From Diploptera punctata (taxonomy: Eukaryota > Arthropoda > Insecta > Blattodea > Blaberidae), in contig JASPKZ010010210.1 in assembly GCA_030220185.1 (NCBI GenBank), forward strand, positions 1-64,000: a stretch of DNA of 64,000 nucleotides, read 5' to 3'. Positions 42,179 through 53,099 of the stretch are shown here, in pieces. A program made the translations under genes and the position numbers. The notes under the pieces were generated by a model. That model was not told the origin of the DNA, searched no databases, and worked only from the letters and a program-made list of their open reading frames with translations. Position 1 is the stretch's first letter; the number at the start of each line of letters is the position of its first letter.

Positions 42179-42249
42179 CCTTTAAGCGTGTAAGAAAATG
42201 TAGCTCGATTTCTAACATAGGAAATTAGGGGAAATAAAAATAATATATA

Positions 42250-42632
42250 TATATGAAAAGAAAAATGAATGCTTGAGTCGGGATTTGAACCCGTGTCTCT
42301 AAACTATGCACGTTTAGCGCTATAACCATCTAAGCCATACTCAAGTAAACACATACATTTTTCTTATATATGTAGTGTTCTCAATTCACACAAGACATAG
42401 TAGGAAGTCGTTCCAACTGACATCTAGAGGCCACCATAACTGGTAAGCAATGTTTTAAAGAGAATATTTACTTTATAGAAGTAACGCTTGTATATTTAGA
42501 TGTAATAACTATATTTTTGACATTTGGCAATGAAGGCAAATATGAAATGAAAAGAAAAATGAATGCTTGAGTCGGGATTTGAACACGAGTCTCTAAACTC
42601 TGTACATTTAGAGCTCTAACCATTTGAGCCGC
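42250..42632 (-). repeat. tRNA-like / spacer / tRNA-like element, second locus
   Basis: On the minus strand two tRNA-like units flank a ~200-bp spacer. The first (about 42632-42560, truncated at its 5' side by the S2 junction) has GGCTCAAATGGTTAG and CTCAAGC. The second (42345-42270) is complete. After each comes ATTCATTTTTCTTTTCATAT. The spacer shares CTATAAAGTAAATATTCTCT, ATTGCTTACC-TAT, CTAGATG-CAG and ACATATATAAGAAAAAT with 38120-38250. (TA)n lies at the 42245 side. Confidence 0.75.
42270..42346 (-). ncRNA. tRNA-like unit in repeat (anticodon-loop GCA)
   Basis: Minus strand: A box TGGCTTAGATGG and B box GGTTCAAATCC. The acceptor CTTGAG pairs with CTCAAG and the anticodon stem TAAAC with GTTTA. 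The loop is GTGCATA, giving a Cys-type GCA anticodon. Its stems differ in sequence from the unit at 38271-38342, yet both sets pair. tRNA-derived repeat or tRNA gene cannot be settled from sequence alone. Confidence 0.55.
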
Positions 42633-42949
42633 TGTGGTCTCGAGGTAGCGTGCTGCCTTGTCACGCGGCGGGTCCGGGTTCGATCCCCGGTCGGGGCAGT
42701 TCTTCTGTGTGAGGTTTTTATCGGGGTTTTTCCTCACATGTAAGACAAATATCAGGAAAACTTTAAGGCCCAAACAGTCCCCGAAATCATATGGTCATCA
42801 TCATTATCATCCTTATCATTACCATCATCCTTCACCGGTGTGGAAAGCAACGAGAAGCTACCACACCTACAATTCCCTAGCAAAGCTGCAAGCATAGCAT
42901 GAAAATGCTATGATTGCAGTGAAGGACCTGCCTTCGGGCAGAATTACCA

Positions 42950-42955
<6 letters not shown>
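42630..42955 (+). mobile_element. SINE S2 copy
   Basis: Plus-strand S2 with GCTGTGGTCTCGAGGTAGCG, GGTTCGATCCCCGG and GCCTTCGGGCAGAATTACCA. Its start truncates a tRNA-like unit of the preceding repeat. (TA)n follows. Confidence 0.9.

Positions 42956-42986
<31 letters not shown>
42956..42986. repeat. (TA)n microsatellite
   Basis: About 15 TA units after the S2 tail. Confidence 0.9.
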
Positions 42987-42987
<1 letters not shown>

Positions 42988-43014
42988 AACAGTTTAGTGA
43001 ATAAATATGAAATT

Positions 43015-43145
43015 ATTGTATTGTCACGGGTCCTCTACAAGTATACAAAGTTTCAAGTCGATCCAATGATTTTAAGTGGGTGAAAATCGCGTTGAAAGAT
43101 TCCGTTACATAGATAGATAGATACAGGTCACGCTAATATAAAGCG
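43015..43145 (-). repeat. Dispersed repeat, about 130 bp, second copy
   Basis: Inverted copy of the 344-470 and 48474-48610 repeat, with GATAGATAGATA near 43110-43125. Confidence 0.8.
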
Positions 43146-43538
43146 TGTAAAAATATCCCACATCAACCAATCAGAGAGTGGTGAAAATAAGAGTAGAATT
43201 TAGAGGTGAGTCAGCATGAAACATAGAATGTGCTCATTTTGAAATTGTACCGGTAAATAAAGATTATGTATTGATGTCAGGAAAAAGCATAAACGTATAA
43301 TTACATGATTTTTTTGTCATAAATAAATAAGAATTGTAGGAAGTTCCTAATTATTGATACAATTCTATCTTGTAATCAGCCTTATTTCCCGTAAAATACG
43401 ATTTTATTAAGAACAGTGTTTCTATCGTATACAATATAGTCATATGGCGCTTGGCGGTTAAAAGTAGTACCTAGTACCACGGTTCCCTCAATATTTTTAT
43501 GCAAGTTTGTTAACAATAAATTGGTACTTAGCTCGGAA
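43146..43538. other. Unassigned region
   Basis: No feature recognised. Confidence 0.3.
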
Positions 43539-43945
43539 TTAGTATAATGTATTATATTGACACACAATGTGAGGGAACAACTGCGAACTGGAAACTAACT
43601 TGAAATGTACAAAATGCAACGATAATAAAACATCTGGCACACACTCACTCGCCTTTGAAAATAGTAACCGCGCGGTGAACAATGTATGGAGATTCCAAAG
43701 CGATGCGCGGTAGGTAGGATCATAAATAAAAATGTGGGCTGGGTGTTTCTTAAAATGGGTTTGATTTCTCCATGATTTGAGTAAGAGGATGAGTAGGATG
43801 GACTTCCGGAAACACATGTGATGGAAACAGAAAAAGTCTTGCTCTTTCGAGTTTATCTTATTCCAAATACAATTACTTATTTCATAAATTATATTAGACT
43901 GTAACCTGCAATTATCACTGCATATGATCGAGATTACAGGTATAC
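43539..43945 (-). mobile_element. Inverted partial copy of the 44378-45121 element
   Basis: The minus strand matches 44480-44870 at high similarity, for example CCGCGCGGT-A-TATTTTCAAA, AGTGAGTGTGTGCCAG and TTTTAAGAAACACCCAGCCCA. Both share an open frame (RASLW-L, TARLLFSKASECVP, SSQLFPHIV). Neither hAT end is present here. Confidence 0.75.
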
Positions 43946-44221
43946 AGGATTAAATTCTTGTTCCGACTAATCTGACTCTGGGATTCCCGTATTTTTCGAT
44001 AATTGTTAAGTCAAATGTCGATTAAATTTATTTTCAAATACATTCGGCACCCGTGAAATTCTGTTTCTCATATTAATTATCGTATATGCTTGAAACCATA
44101 ATATTCTCCCATAATATTCTGATCAAAGAGAACTGGTTACGTGAATCATACCTCGCATGCCTATGCTGCATGACATCTTAACATCACGATTACATAACAG
44201 GTATTGTATAACGGACAAGTT
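43946..44221. other. Unassigned spacer
   Basis: No feature recognised. Confidence 0.3.
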
Positions 44222-44225
44222 ATTG

Positions 44226-44267
<42 letters not shown>

Positions 44268-44284
44268 TATTATTATTATTATTC
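44222..44284. repeat. (ATA)n / (TTA)n microsatellite
   Basis: An AAT run that turns into a TTA run and so forms a perfect trinucleotide palindrome. Confidence 0.95.
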
Positions 44285-45372
44285 CATGGCGCGACAGGCA
44301 TAAGGCCCTTAGCTTACCAGCCGGGTGCTGGCCTCATATCCACATGTGTCAATCACAAAGGTAATGATCCTCTAGCCCAGGTGTGTACAATTCGCGGCAC
44401 GCGGGCCGCTTGTGGCCCTCGATCCCATCGCATAAGGCCCGCATTGATATTTGCTCTATCATATCGGATTCGGCTCGCAGTGGTAATTGCAAGTTACAGT
44501 CTAATATAATTTATGAAATAAGTAATTATATTCGGAATAAGATAAACTTGAAAGAGCAAGACTTTTTCTGTTTCCAACACATGTGTTTCCGAAAGTTCAT
44601 CCTACACATCCTCTTACTCAAATCATGGAGAAATCACATCCGTTTTAAGAAACACCCAGCCCACATTTGTATTTATGATCGTACCTACCGCGCATCGCTT
44701 TGGAGTCTCCGTGCATTGTTAACCGCGCGGTTACTATTTTCAAAGGCAAGTGAGTGTGTGCCAGCTGTTTTATTATCGTTACATTTTGTACATATCAAGC
44801 TAGTTTCCAGTTCGCAGTTGTTCCCTCACATTGTAGAGTCAATATAATAGTTGATATTTCAATAAAATTAATGATTAATATTTTTATGAAAATAATATAA
44901 TATATTAGCTATTTTATATTTAAATTAATTGTTAATCTTAGATCATATTTAATACGGTAAAACATCAAATATTTTAATGTGAATAACTTAATATATTGAC
45001 TACTTTAAATTTAAGTTAATTTGTTCATCTTAGATCCTATTTAATACAGTAAAAAAAAATCTGATCAATAGACCTTAACGACAGTGACCCTTATCCAAAA
45101 AAAAAGGGTTGGACACGCCTGATCTAGCCATTGTAGGGGTGACATGTGGTCAGCATGTCGAGTCCCCCAGCCGTTATAGCTGATGTTCTCAATCTGAAAC
45201 CGCTACTTATTGTAGCTATCCAAATGCCTCACGATGCTGGATATACACCGGTCCCATACTGACCGAAATAGCATGAGAAAATGTCTTCCCCCATGGAGAG
45301 TCGAACCAGCGCAAAACCTGTAGCTCTGCGCCAAGGCTTCCTGCCTTAACCACTCCGTTACGACGCGGGACA
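44285..45372 (-). mobile_element. SINE S3 copy split by a hAT-like insertion
   Basis: Minus-strand S3. The 3' part (44300-44377: CCAGCCGGGTGCTGGCC, CACATGTGTCAATCACA) and the 5' part with head (45122-45372: body, GCGCAAAACCTGTAGCTCTG, GGCTTCCTGCCTTAACCACTC) become collinear with 13392-13737 once 44378-45121 and one duplication are removed. Confidence 0.8.
44378..45121. mobile_element. hAT-like non-autonomous element (744 bp)
   Basis: Inverted ends CAGGTGTGTACAA and CAGGCGTGTCCAA, with an 8-bp duplication showing one mismatch (CTCTAGCC at 44370-44377, ATCTAGCC at 45122-45129). This matches the hAT pattern. A GC-rich GGCACGCGGGCCGCTTGTGG follows the left end, a feature seen in some hAT families. 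The frame at 44383-44847 (154 codons, reading MYNSRHAGRLWPSIPSHKAR at its start) shows no transposase motif that I recognise. Confidence 0.8.
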
Positions 45373-45764
45373 AGTTATTGTTAACGGTTCTATAAATCTA
45401 GAGATGTAGCGTTGTGTACGTAAACAAGATGAGCATTGGTATACTATTTTCTGTCCAACCTAAGAAAGACACTTCAGGAAAATAAATGGGCGGGTAATCC
45501 ACGAAGCACATGACTGCTGTAGTCACTACGATTCGTTCACGACCAAAGCACAGTTCAGGAGAAGCGAAAAAATAGGTAATGTACTCAATTAATATAATTC
45601 CGTATTTAAAGCTATTTATGTTAACTATAGTTGATCAGAATACAGTATATACCTACATATTTCTTCGAAGGTCGGAGACTAACTAAAAATTCGCATTTGT
45701 TAGAAACTGAACGATTCTTGAGAGGAAGTTGAATGTCAGTTACAAAAATGGCGGCTGTCGGGTA
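45373..45764. other. Unassigned spacer
   Basis: No feature recognised. Confidence 0.3.
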
Positions 45765-45967
45765 AAAAAGTAAAGTAAAAGTAAAGTGATCCCACAACAG
45801 ATCCGGAGGCCCTTGGGGTAGTAGGAGGTTAAGGCTCCCACTTTTTCTAGACAATCGGCACTTTGTCAGCCGGGTTGTCAGCCCTGCGTGACGGCCGCCT
45901 TTACCCCCAGAACAAAGCGCCTGGTACTCATTTCCGTTAGAGGCTGAGTCGACCCCAGGGCCATAGG
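45765..45967 (-). mobile_element. SINE S4, 5'-truncated, with target duplication
   Basis: Minus-strand S4 lacking its tRNA-like head. It is bordered by a 14-bp duplication with one mismatch (GC-GCTGTCGGGTA at 45751-45764 and 45968-45981). The tail appears as AAAAAGTAAAGTAAAAGTAA. The 5' truncation shows mobilisation by LINE-type reverse transcription. Confidence 0.85.
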
Positions 45968-46369
45968 GCAGCTGTCGGGTAGTTTATGTTAACTTAACTC
46001 GGCGATAAAAATGTGAATTATTAGAAACACAACGAGAAATTGTTAAAGAGTGGTAAAAAAGGTGTTAAATGTATTTTGTAAGTTTAAGGAGCATAATCCT
46101 GGCACTGTAGTGAACGATATAGTTAAATTAACTGCAGAATATACTGGTGTGTAGGAGAGTAGTGTTGTACATGTTCGCAGGGAATTAAAAGAAACTGGTA
46201 ATATCAAAACGCCCAATAAAAAGAGGAAAAGGCCTAAACCTATTTTGTGAAGTGTGCAATTCATTACAAGGTGCATAGGTTTTTTTTTATTTTATTACTG
46301 TAAGTACAGTTATTTTAATTTAAATATTTGATTTGAATTAATTTGTTTAATATTAACAATTATAATAGA
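45968..46369. other. Unassigned spacer
   Basis: The minus-strand frame 46043-46276 is unrecognised. On the plus strand KTGNIKTPNKKRKRPKPI is lysine-rich and may be a remnant coding piece, but no family is apparent. Confidence 0.25.
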
Positions 46370-47085
46370 AATTTAAAATTAGATATAATACTAGCAAGAT
46401 CTGAAGATGATTTACAATGGTCAGTACATAATTTAAATTTGATAGCCCAGAAATATTCAATGGAAATATCTACCAATAAAACTAAAATAATGGCCATTTG
46501 TGGAAAATCCCCAATACTAAGCAAAATTTGTCTAAATAACAACATTTTAGAGAGAGTTAATGAGTTTTACTTTTTTGGGATATAAACTCTCTTTTTGTTG
46601 AAAATTTGGATTTATCAAAGAAAATGGTGAAATTCAACAAATCAATGGGAATCATTAATAGAGTTTTAAAACCTTCATTAGTGCAAAAATCAACTCGTAC
46701 TCGTCTTTATCAAATAATGGCTATGTTATGGGAGTGAAGCGTGGACTATAAGGACGAGAGATGAAAGCAGACTAACAGCTTGTGAGATGAAATTTATGCG
46801 CCGAACAGCTGGCTACACCAAATGGGATCGAAAGAAAAATGTAGAAATCCTTCAAGAACTTAATGTGTCACCAATACTGGACTACATCTCCAGATATCAG
46901 CTAAACTGGAAGGAACATGTCTCAAGAATGGCTAGATCCAGGATCCCCAAGGCAATAATGAACTACTGTCCAAATGGGAAACTGTCACTTGGTCGACCTA
47001 TGAAAAGATGGCACGAAAACCGCTTTCTCAGGCCGTAACAGTTCTTCTAGGACTGATACCTGGCAGGATGATGATGATGATGATG
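46370..47085 (+). mobile_element. LINE RT fragment with (GAT)n tail
   Basis: Plus strand: ARSEDDLQWSVHNLNLIAQK (just after RT motif C, which is lost), EISTNKTKIMAICGKSPILS, VNEFYFFG, frame change, MAMLWE/GSEAWTIRTRDESRL, MKFMRRTAGYTKWDRKKNVE, NWKEHVSRMARSRIPKAIMN and LGRPMKRWHENRF. It ends GGATGATGATGATGATGATG. Stops make it inactive. Confidence 0.85.
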
Positions 47086-47549
47086 AATTTAATTAGTTTT
47101 CGACACACCATTGTAAATGTTAATACAACCTGCAACATTAAAATTTAAAACGATTGTTGTGCTTTAATTTATCGGCTTGTAACAAACAGCTGACAGAGTT
47201 CGCCTGCACACTTAACACGTGCTGCGCGGAATAATACATTCGGAAGTTAAATGTCAAAGTGTGCTTCATACGTTCGACAGATAATAGTGCGTTCATTTTC
47301 TTTCCCCTCTTGCGTATTCCACACGCTATCATAAACCTCTCGGTTTATATGTACTCTGGAGGCAATTTTATCTACCGGTATTTTAAAAGTGGTGGGGTTG
47401 TACAAAACCAGCTTTTTACTTACGCGACTTATGCCATTTTCGATGTAATTTAAAGTACTACGAAGTGTTAATGATGCAATTTAGCTGCGGGATTTTACCA
47501 TCGTCAAAATATTGAAACGTGTCATGAAATGAAGTAGTGGAAATATGAT
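47086..47549. other. Unassigned spacer
   Basis: No feature recognised. Confidence 0.3.
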
Positions 47550-48275
47550 TTTACGTTGTATTATTCGCTGACGACGTTGTACTTTTAGCAGAATCTGAAA
47601 ATCAGCTCCAAATGTTAGCATATAAATTAAATTAATAGCCAATAGATATAATTGTAAAATATCAATAAATAACTCGAAAGTAATGACATTTATTGGTAAA
47701 TTTGGAATTAGATCAAAAATTGTACTGGATAACAAAATAATAGGGCAAGTATCACATTTCCAATATTTAGGATGTGATATAACTTACAGAGAAAATAAAG
47801 ATATAGAAAATAAAGTAAATAAATTTCAGGCTATTTGTGGAACCATAAAAAAAACCTTAGGTCAGAAAACAAGGAAAGATACGAAACTTAAATTATATAA
47901 AACAATGGCTGTTCCTTTGTTGTTGTATGGAAGTGAAAATTGGATAATGAAATCAAGGAAAAAGCAGGATACAGACTGCGGAAATGGCTGTTTTTACGTA
48001 ATGTGAAAGGATGCACTAGAGCGGATAGAATAAGGAATGAAACTATACGAGAAGAATTAAAATATATATAAAATTGAAGATGAAATCAGCGAAAATAATA
48101 AGAAATGGACAGAACACTTAATGAGAATGAACAACGAAAGAATACCAAAAGAAACCTTCCTGTATAATCCCAGAGGAACAAGAGATGTTGGCCGACCACG
48201 TATAAGATGGACTCCACTTTTAACTTCGTCGCGAACAGGCTGCATAGCCTAAACCTTGTAGTAGAAGAAGAAGAA
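47550..48275 (+). mobile_element. LINE-B RT fragment with (GAA)n tail
   Basis: Plus strand: LFADDVVLLAESENQLQMLA (RT motif C), a stop, then the frame 47683-48006 with KIVLDNKIIGQVSHFQYLGC, ICGTIKKTLGQKTRKDTKL and AVPLLLYGSENW. After frame changes come NVKGCTRADRIRNETIREEL and the terminal block, ending GTAGAAGAAGAAGAAAG. It is the longest LINE-B copy here and includes the end of the palm. Confidence 0.9.
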
Positions 48276-48473
48276 AGACGTTGTAGCCGTCAGACATGTT
48301 GAATTTTTCATAGAATAACTGATATGAAGAGGTCATTTATTTTACGTATCAAATCACATTTAAAATGAAAGGAACCTAAAAGCTAACCAAACCTAAATCA
48401 TTTAATGGAAACTAAATCAATTACTCTAACGTAGGTGAATTCCAGGGAACGTCCTTTTATTACAAGCTTTATA
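48276..48473. other. Unassigned spacer
   Basis: No feature recognised. Confidence 0.3.
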
Positions 48474-48610
48474 TTAGCTTGACCTGTATCTATCTATCTA
48501 TCTATGTAACTGAATCTTTCAACGCGATTTTCACCCACTTAAAATAATTGGATCGACTTGAAATTTTGTATACTTGTAAAGGACCCGTGACAATACAATA
48601 ATTTCATATT
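48474..48610 (+). repeat. Dispersed repeat, about 130 bp, third copy
   Basis: Contains (CTAT)n at 48486-48504, then TTTCAACGCGATTTTCACCC, GGATCGACTTGAAATTTTG and GGACCCGTGACAATACAATA. Confidence 0.85.
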
Positions 48611-48683
48611 TATTATTTTACCCGGTTAAATATGTAAAAGACAAATTCGGACATAATTTGTTGAAGGCACAAATATTCTATAG

Positions 48684-48806
48684 CAGTGGTTTTATCACTG
48701 GTTAGTAGGAATCCCATGATTAAATATACACAATTTGGTTTACACATTGTGCTCATTTGTGGTTTATCACTGGTTAAAAGTGTGATAATCGGTGGTTTAT
48801 CGCTGG
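48684..48806. repeat. Threefold repeat GTGGTTTATCACTGGTTA
   Basis: Copies at about 48684, 48750 and 48791 with small changes. The spacers are irregular (roughly 66 and 41 bp between starts). No coding or regulatory role is evident. Confidence 0.6.
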
Positions 48807-49094
48807 TTAGAAGTAAGAACTGTTGTAACCTTTGTGGCCGTGACAGGAAATAGCCCCACTTTAATTTCATATTTACGAGAAAAAAGAAATGGTGATTACT
48901 TTCCCGCAGTAAAATACGTTAAATATAATATCTAATTAATTTTTATTGCAATTAGGTACTGTTAAAGTGCGTAAATAAAAATACACTCTTCTCCCACCCG
49001 GCCTTAAAAGTTGTTTTTGCTTTTCTATTTTTTCATACAAGGGAAATGTCAACCATTGCATGCCGAAATCTACATTGGAATTTCTCCCAGAGAA
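48807..49094. other. Unassigned spacer
   Basis: No feature recognised. Confidence 0.3.
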
Positions 49095-49420
49095 ACGTTA
49101 TGATGCACCATGTCGTTTTTAACTGCAAGGTGCAGGAATCGAAGTTACAATCCAGCAATGGCAACCCACTGTGCGGAGCAGATTGACTCCCTGGATAAGT
49201 AGGAGCAGAGAGAATTGAGGCGGAACGCGGCGTACGGCAGGTAGTGAGGGTTATCCAATCTACCAATTCTGGTCTTGTATTACTTCCCCTGAGATATTTG
49301 TCGCTGAATTTTGATGCCTTGCTGCTAAAAACTGCAGATTTTTTTTTTTTTTGGCACGACCTTGGTACATCACAATGCTTCTATAGAAGAAATTTCAGAG
49401 TAAGTTTCGGGATGCAATGT
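49095..49420. repeat. Dispersed repeat related to 7790-7960
   Basis: Shares TTTTTAACTGCAAGG in direct orientation. The GGTACATCACAATGCTTCTA and GAAGAAATTT block is inverted relative to 7790-7960. The family is unknown. Confidence 0.45.
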
Positions 49421-49744
49421 TGACAGTTCACTTGTTGGTTTAACTTCTCCCTTTTTTACATTACCCACGTCACACGGCCTTCCAAAGTCACGACCTGTGG
49501 AAAGATTTCATAACTTTGGATCACACGTTATATTTTGGAATTGTTTCTACATTCTTTACTTGCCATTTAAAATTAATGGAATCTGCAATGAGCTTCTAAT
49601 TTAAGATAAAACGTGTAGAGAAGTAACCAACATTATCGATATTCCATAATGTATATAATTAACTCAAAACGGAAAATAGATAATGGCTCAACAGAAGTAT
49701 TCAACATTTTTTAAAAAGTTCAAGCTAATCTCTTATTATATATC
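49421..49744. other. Unassigned spacer
   Basis: No feature recognised. Confidence 0.3.
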
Positions 49745-50095
49745 CATCCATCGATAGTAATTCTGCCCGAGGGCAGGTCTTTCACTGCAATCACAAGCAT
49801 TTTCATGCTATGCTTGCAGCTTTAACTAGGGAATTGTAGGGGGATTGGGGTGATGGTAGCTTCCCGTTGCTTTTCAAGCCCGGTGATAGGATGATGATGC
49901 TGAATAAGGAGGGACAGTTTGGGCCTTAAAGTTTTCTGACATTTGTATTAGCAAATGAGGAAGGGAAAAACCCCGCATTAAAAACCTTCACCCAGAAAAA
50001 AACTGTACCCGGCGACCCGGGGATTGTACCCGAGCCCCGCTTGCGTGACAAGCAAGCCGCTCGCTACCTCGGAGACCCACAGCAGGTGGACACCA
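49745..50095 (-). mobile_element. SINE S2 copy with many small insertions
   Basis: Minus-strand S2 (TCGATAGTAATTCTGCCCGA at the start, GCTCGCTACCTCGGAGACCC at the end). Compared with other S2 copies it has an unusual number of one- to six-base insertions, e.g. in the tRNA-like head (CCCGGCGACCCGGGGATTG, GTGACAAGCAAGCCGCTCGC). Confidence 0.8.
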
Positions 50096-50236
50096 AAAGA
50101 CGAAAACAATGGGTGCAAAAGTACATAAGGGTATGGAGAGGATTAACAGAGAGTGATGTAGAGAATAGGGATGTATGGAGGAGTAAAATTTACTATGTGT
50201 TGTAGGAAAACTACTGTATTGGAAAGACATTCCTAA

Positions 50237-50240
50237 TAAA

Positions 50241-50321
<81 letters not shown>

Positions 50322-50345
50322 GTTGTTGTTGTAATTATTATATTA
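50237..50345. repeat. (ATT)n microsatellite
   Basis: More than 25 ATT units with TTG interruptions, immediately before a LINE fragment. Confidence 0.95.
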
Positions 50346-50640
50346 CTCAGTTATAAGGAAGAAAATGAAGATTGAAGACACTATTTTAGATTATATTAAA
50401 ACTCAGCAATTAAGATGGTACGGACAAGTCCAGCGAATGGAAGAGGATCGACTACCAAAATCTGTTTTGGAATGCAAACCTGAGGGAAGACGAGGCAGAG
50501 GAAGACCTAAAACCCCCTGGAGTCAGGGAATATGTTTATACATGAAGGAGAAACATGTACAACCAGGAGATTGGATGGACCGACAAAATTGGCTATTAGG
50601 AATCGGATGATGTCAAAGTCATTAATCAACCGATGATCTA
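50346..50640 (+). mobile_element. LINE 3'-terminal fragment
   Basis: The frame 50365-50610: MKIEDTILDYIKTQQLRWYG, QVQRMEEDRLPKSVLECKPE, GRRGRGRPKTPW and a W-DRQNWLLGIG end. An (ATT)n run follows at 50645. It is the terminal block only. Confidence 0.85.
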
Positions 50641-50642
50641 TC

Positions 50643-50687
<45 letters not shown>

Positions 50688-50690
50688 TGT
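50641..50690. repeat. (ATT)n microsatellite
   Basis: About 13 units, possibly the expanded tail of the preceding LINE. Confidence 0.9.
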
Positions 50691-50799
50691 TGTTGTGTTG
50701 ATATCCTAAAATCCCATATGTTGCCGTAGCATATACCGTAACTTATTTTCACTTCCCGGGAGTCCAACTAGAATTTCATGACATTTCTCTTGACTGAGT

Positions 50800-51112
50800 A
50801 AAATAAAGTAATGTAAAGTAATCCCACTACAGGCCTCAGGAGGCCCTTGGGGCAGTAGGAGGTTAAGGCTCCCACTATTTCTGGACAATCGGCACTTGAT
50901 GTCAGCCGGGTTGTCAGCCCTGCGTGACTGCCGCCTTTACCCCAGAACAAGCGTCTGGTACTCATTTCCGTTAGAGACTGAGTCGACCCCAGGGTCATAG
51001 TGCCGCCAGAAGGTTTGGGTCAGTTTAAAAATCCTGACCCCACCGGGACTTGAACCCTCGACCTTCCGGCTTGTAGCTCAGTGCCTTAACCACTACGCTA
51101 CGGCGTGCCAGA
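50800..51112 (-). mobile_element. SINE S4, full copy
   Basis: Minus strand: tail AAATAAAGTAATGTAAAGTA, body GTCGACCCCAGGGTCATAGT, B box (GGGACTTGAACCC on the plus strand), and the A-box region with GTAGCGTAGTGGTTAAGGC. Confidence 0.9.
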
Positions 51113-51524
51113 AATATGAATTTGGAATCTGATTCAAAAGGGAATCAAAACGAGATATGCTAGGACATTCCTTTACTACAACGATGAACAAAATGGACTG
51201 TACTGTATAACCATAACCTCCATACGGTCAGTTTAATATGCATAGGTAAAGTACAAACGTATTTATAATGCTGAGGCGAAATTAAAATTTGTAAAATTTA
51301 ACCAACCAGTCTGGTAAAGGAAAATGTAAATTGGGTTACCGGCATCGTGGAGTTCGAAAATTAAATTATAATGGTACAAAATATAATAACATTAGATACA
51401 CATATTTATTGCATATGCGTGAAGAAATAGGAATTCACCTGTTGCATATCTCGTATTCAGCTGCCACTGTCTCCAAATGCGAGCATTTGAAAGTCAAATT
51501 ACAATATTACTAAGTTGTAGAAGT
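51113..51524. other. Unassigned spacer
   Basis: No feature recognised. Confidence 0.3.
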
Positions 51525-52377
51525 ATCATCATCATCATAGTACATTCACGAATTTAGGCCATTTGTTGACCTGTTTCGGCCTCAAGAGAAACACCATCCA
51601 GAAGTCTTTTGAGTGGACGCCCTGGTCTTCTTCTTCCTGCAGGTTGATATCTTAACATTTGTTTGGGTATTCTGTGATCTTCCATTCGATGAACATGTTG
51701 CATCCATCTTGACTTATAATCAGAAATTTTGTTTTTAAAGATTCCATGTGTAATTCTTCTAAGATGTCTTCATTTTTTTGTGATCTAGTAGTGTGTATCC
51801 TGCAGTCCTCCGAAGATATCTCATTTCAGCAGATCTAAGTCTCTGTATATCCTTCTGTTTCAACATCCATACTTCGCTACCATACAAAAGAGTTGGAAGA
51901 GCCAGTGTTTTATACACTTTTCAGTCTTGAATGCTTTTGGACTAACTGTGGCTTGAAGATAGAATTTATTAACCCTAAAATTCTTAAAAATTTAGATATT
52001 TTTGCATTTACATCCTTTTCTTCTTCATATGAGATATTGCATCCTATATATGTAAAATTATTCACCTGCTCCAAAATTTATTGTCCAGTACAATTTTACT
52101 TCTGACAGGATCTACACCTTGAAATGCCATAATTTTTGTCTTTTCTGTAGATATCTTTAATCCATATTCTTCTGTAATTTTGTTAAGTTCATACAGACCT
52201 TTCTGTAGATTATCTTCGGAATTTGCTATTATTATTTGGTCATCTGCAAACAATAGGGTGTTTAATTTTCCATTTTCTGATATTTTTATTCCAAATTTAT
52301 ATGTTTTGTTCCAGCAACATATTACTTCATTGATATAAATTGCAAAAAGTGTTGGGGATAGGGGGCAGCCTTGTAAG
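51525..52377 (-). mobile_element. LINE-C RT fragment, longest copy
   Basis: Minus strand from 52377: QGCPLSPTLFAIYINEVICC (motif B'), LLFADDQIIIANSEDNLQKG (motif C), LKISTEKTKIMAFQGVDPVR, a frame change, then ALPTLLYGSEVW-like, the EMRYLRRT block, and the terminal GRRRPGRPLKRLLDG. It begins at (CAT)n. A small block near 51920 differs from the 8440-8822 copy. Confidence 0.9.
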
Positions 52378-53099
52378 GGGTAGGTTATAAGGGGTAGTGA
52401 CGTGTGTATAACCTCTCCTACCTAATTCTCATCCTCACCTTCTCGTGGTACAACCCGTTTTCACAAACGAGGCTCTGAGGACCGAGTCACGGCGGTATAA
52501 CCGTTCCATCAGGTACTGAGTAAATGCGGTATCCTAATGTCTGTCCAGAGACTAAAAGGTAGCAGCCCTACCACTGGACTACTTAGCGTCAGGCCAGTAA
52601 CCTGTCCTAAGGAACTTCAAAACTACTTTCAAGTCTCAACACGAAAAAAGCCAGCTGTAGAAGTACTTTATTATAAATATTTCTTCAAATTAGCTTTAGA
52701 ATTAAATGAACAAGTAGGTCTGTCTTAGAAATTTGCAAGAATAAACTAATGAAATCCACATGAATTCTCTGAAAAAGCACGAGAGGCCTTGTAGCTAACA
52801 CGAAAGGAATTTTTCTCTTAACTCAGGGTAGTTTAATTTAAAATGGAATTCGCTAAGAATTAAAGTCATAGAGTTGGTATGTGTGTTTAAATGGAATCAA
52901 GAACCATACTGCGAAGCAGTAAAAACATTATTTTACTAATTTACGTAATTGTCAACTACTATCTGTGATCTAGGGGTTATAATCCTTGCCGCTGGTCCGA
53001 GACAGGATGTCCAGCAAATTACAAATACGAAATTCCCGACTTATTTCCCGGCTTTTTCATGACACTCGACCTTTTTGAGTGATAAATTCAATTAGCCTA
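52378..53099. other. Unassigned region
   Basis: A moderately GC-rich segment at 52390-52620 could be another repeat family (GGCGGTATAACCGTTCCATC) but lacks clear promoter boxes. The frame at 52537-52728 is unrecognised. Confidence 0.3.

Noticed and set aside
42468..42773. 101-codon minus frame containing CPDRGSNPDPP
   Set aside because: It covers the S2 SINE and the tRNA-like repeat in reverse, not a gene.
48684..48806. CRISPR-like short repeats
   Set aside because: There are only three imperfect units with unequal spacing in a eukaryotic context, and no cas genes.
50706..50998. Frames with LLPQGPPEACSGITLHY and similar
   Set aside because: They are translations of the S4 SINE, as at 45621-45854.
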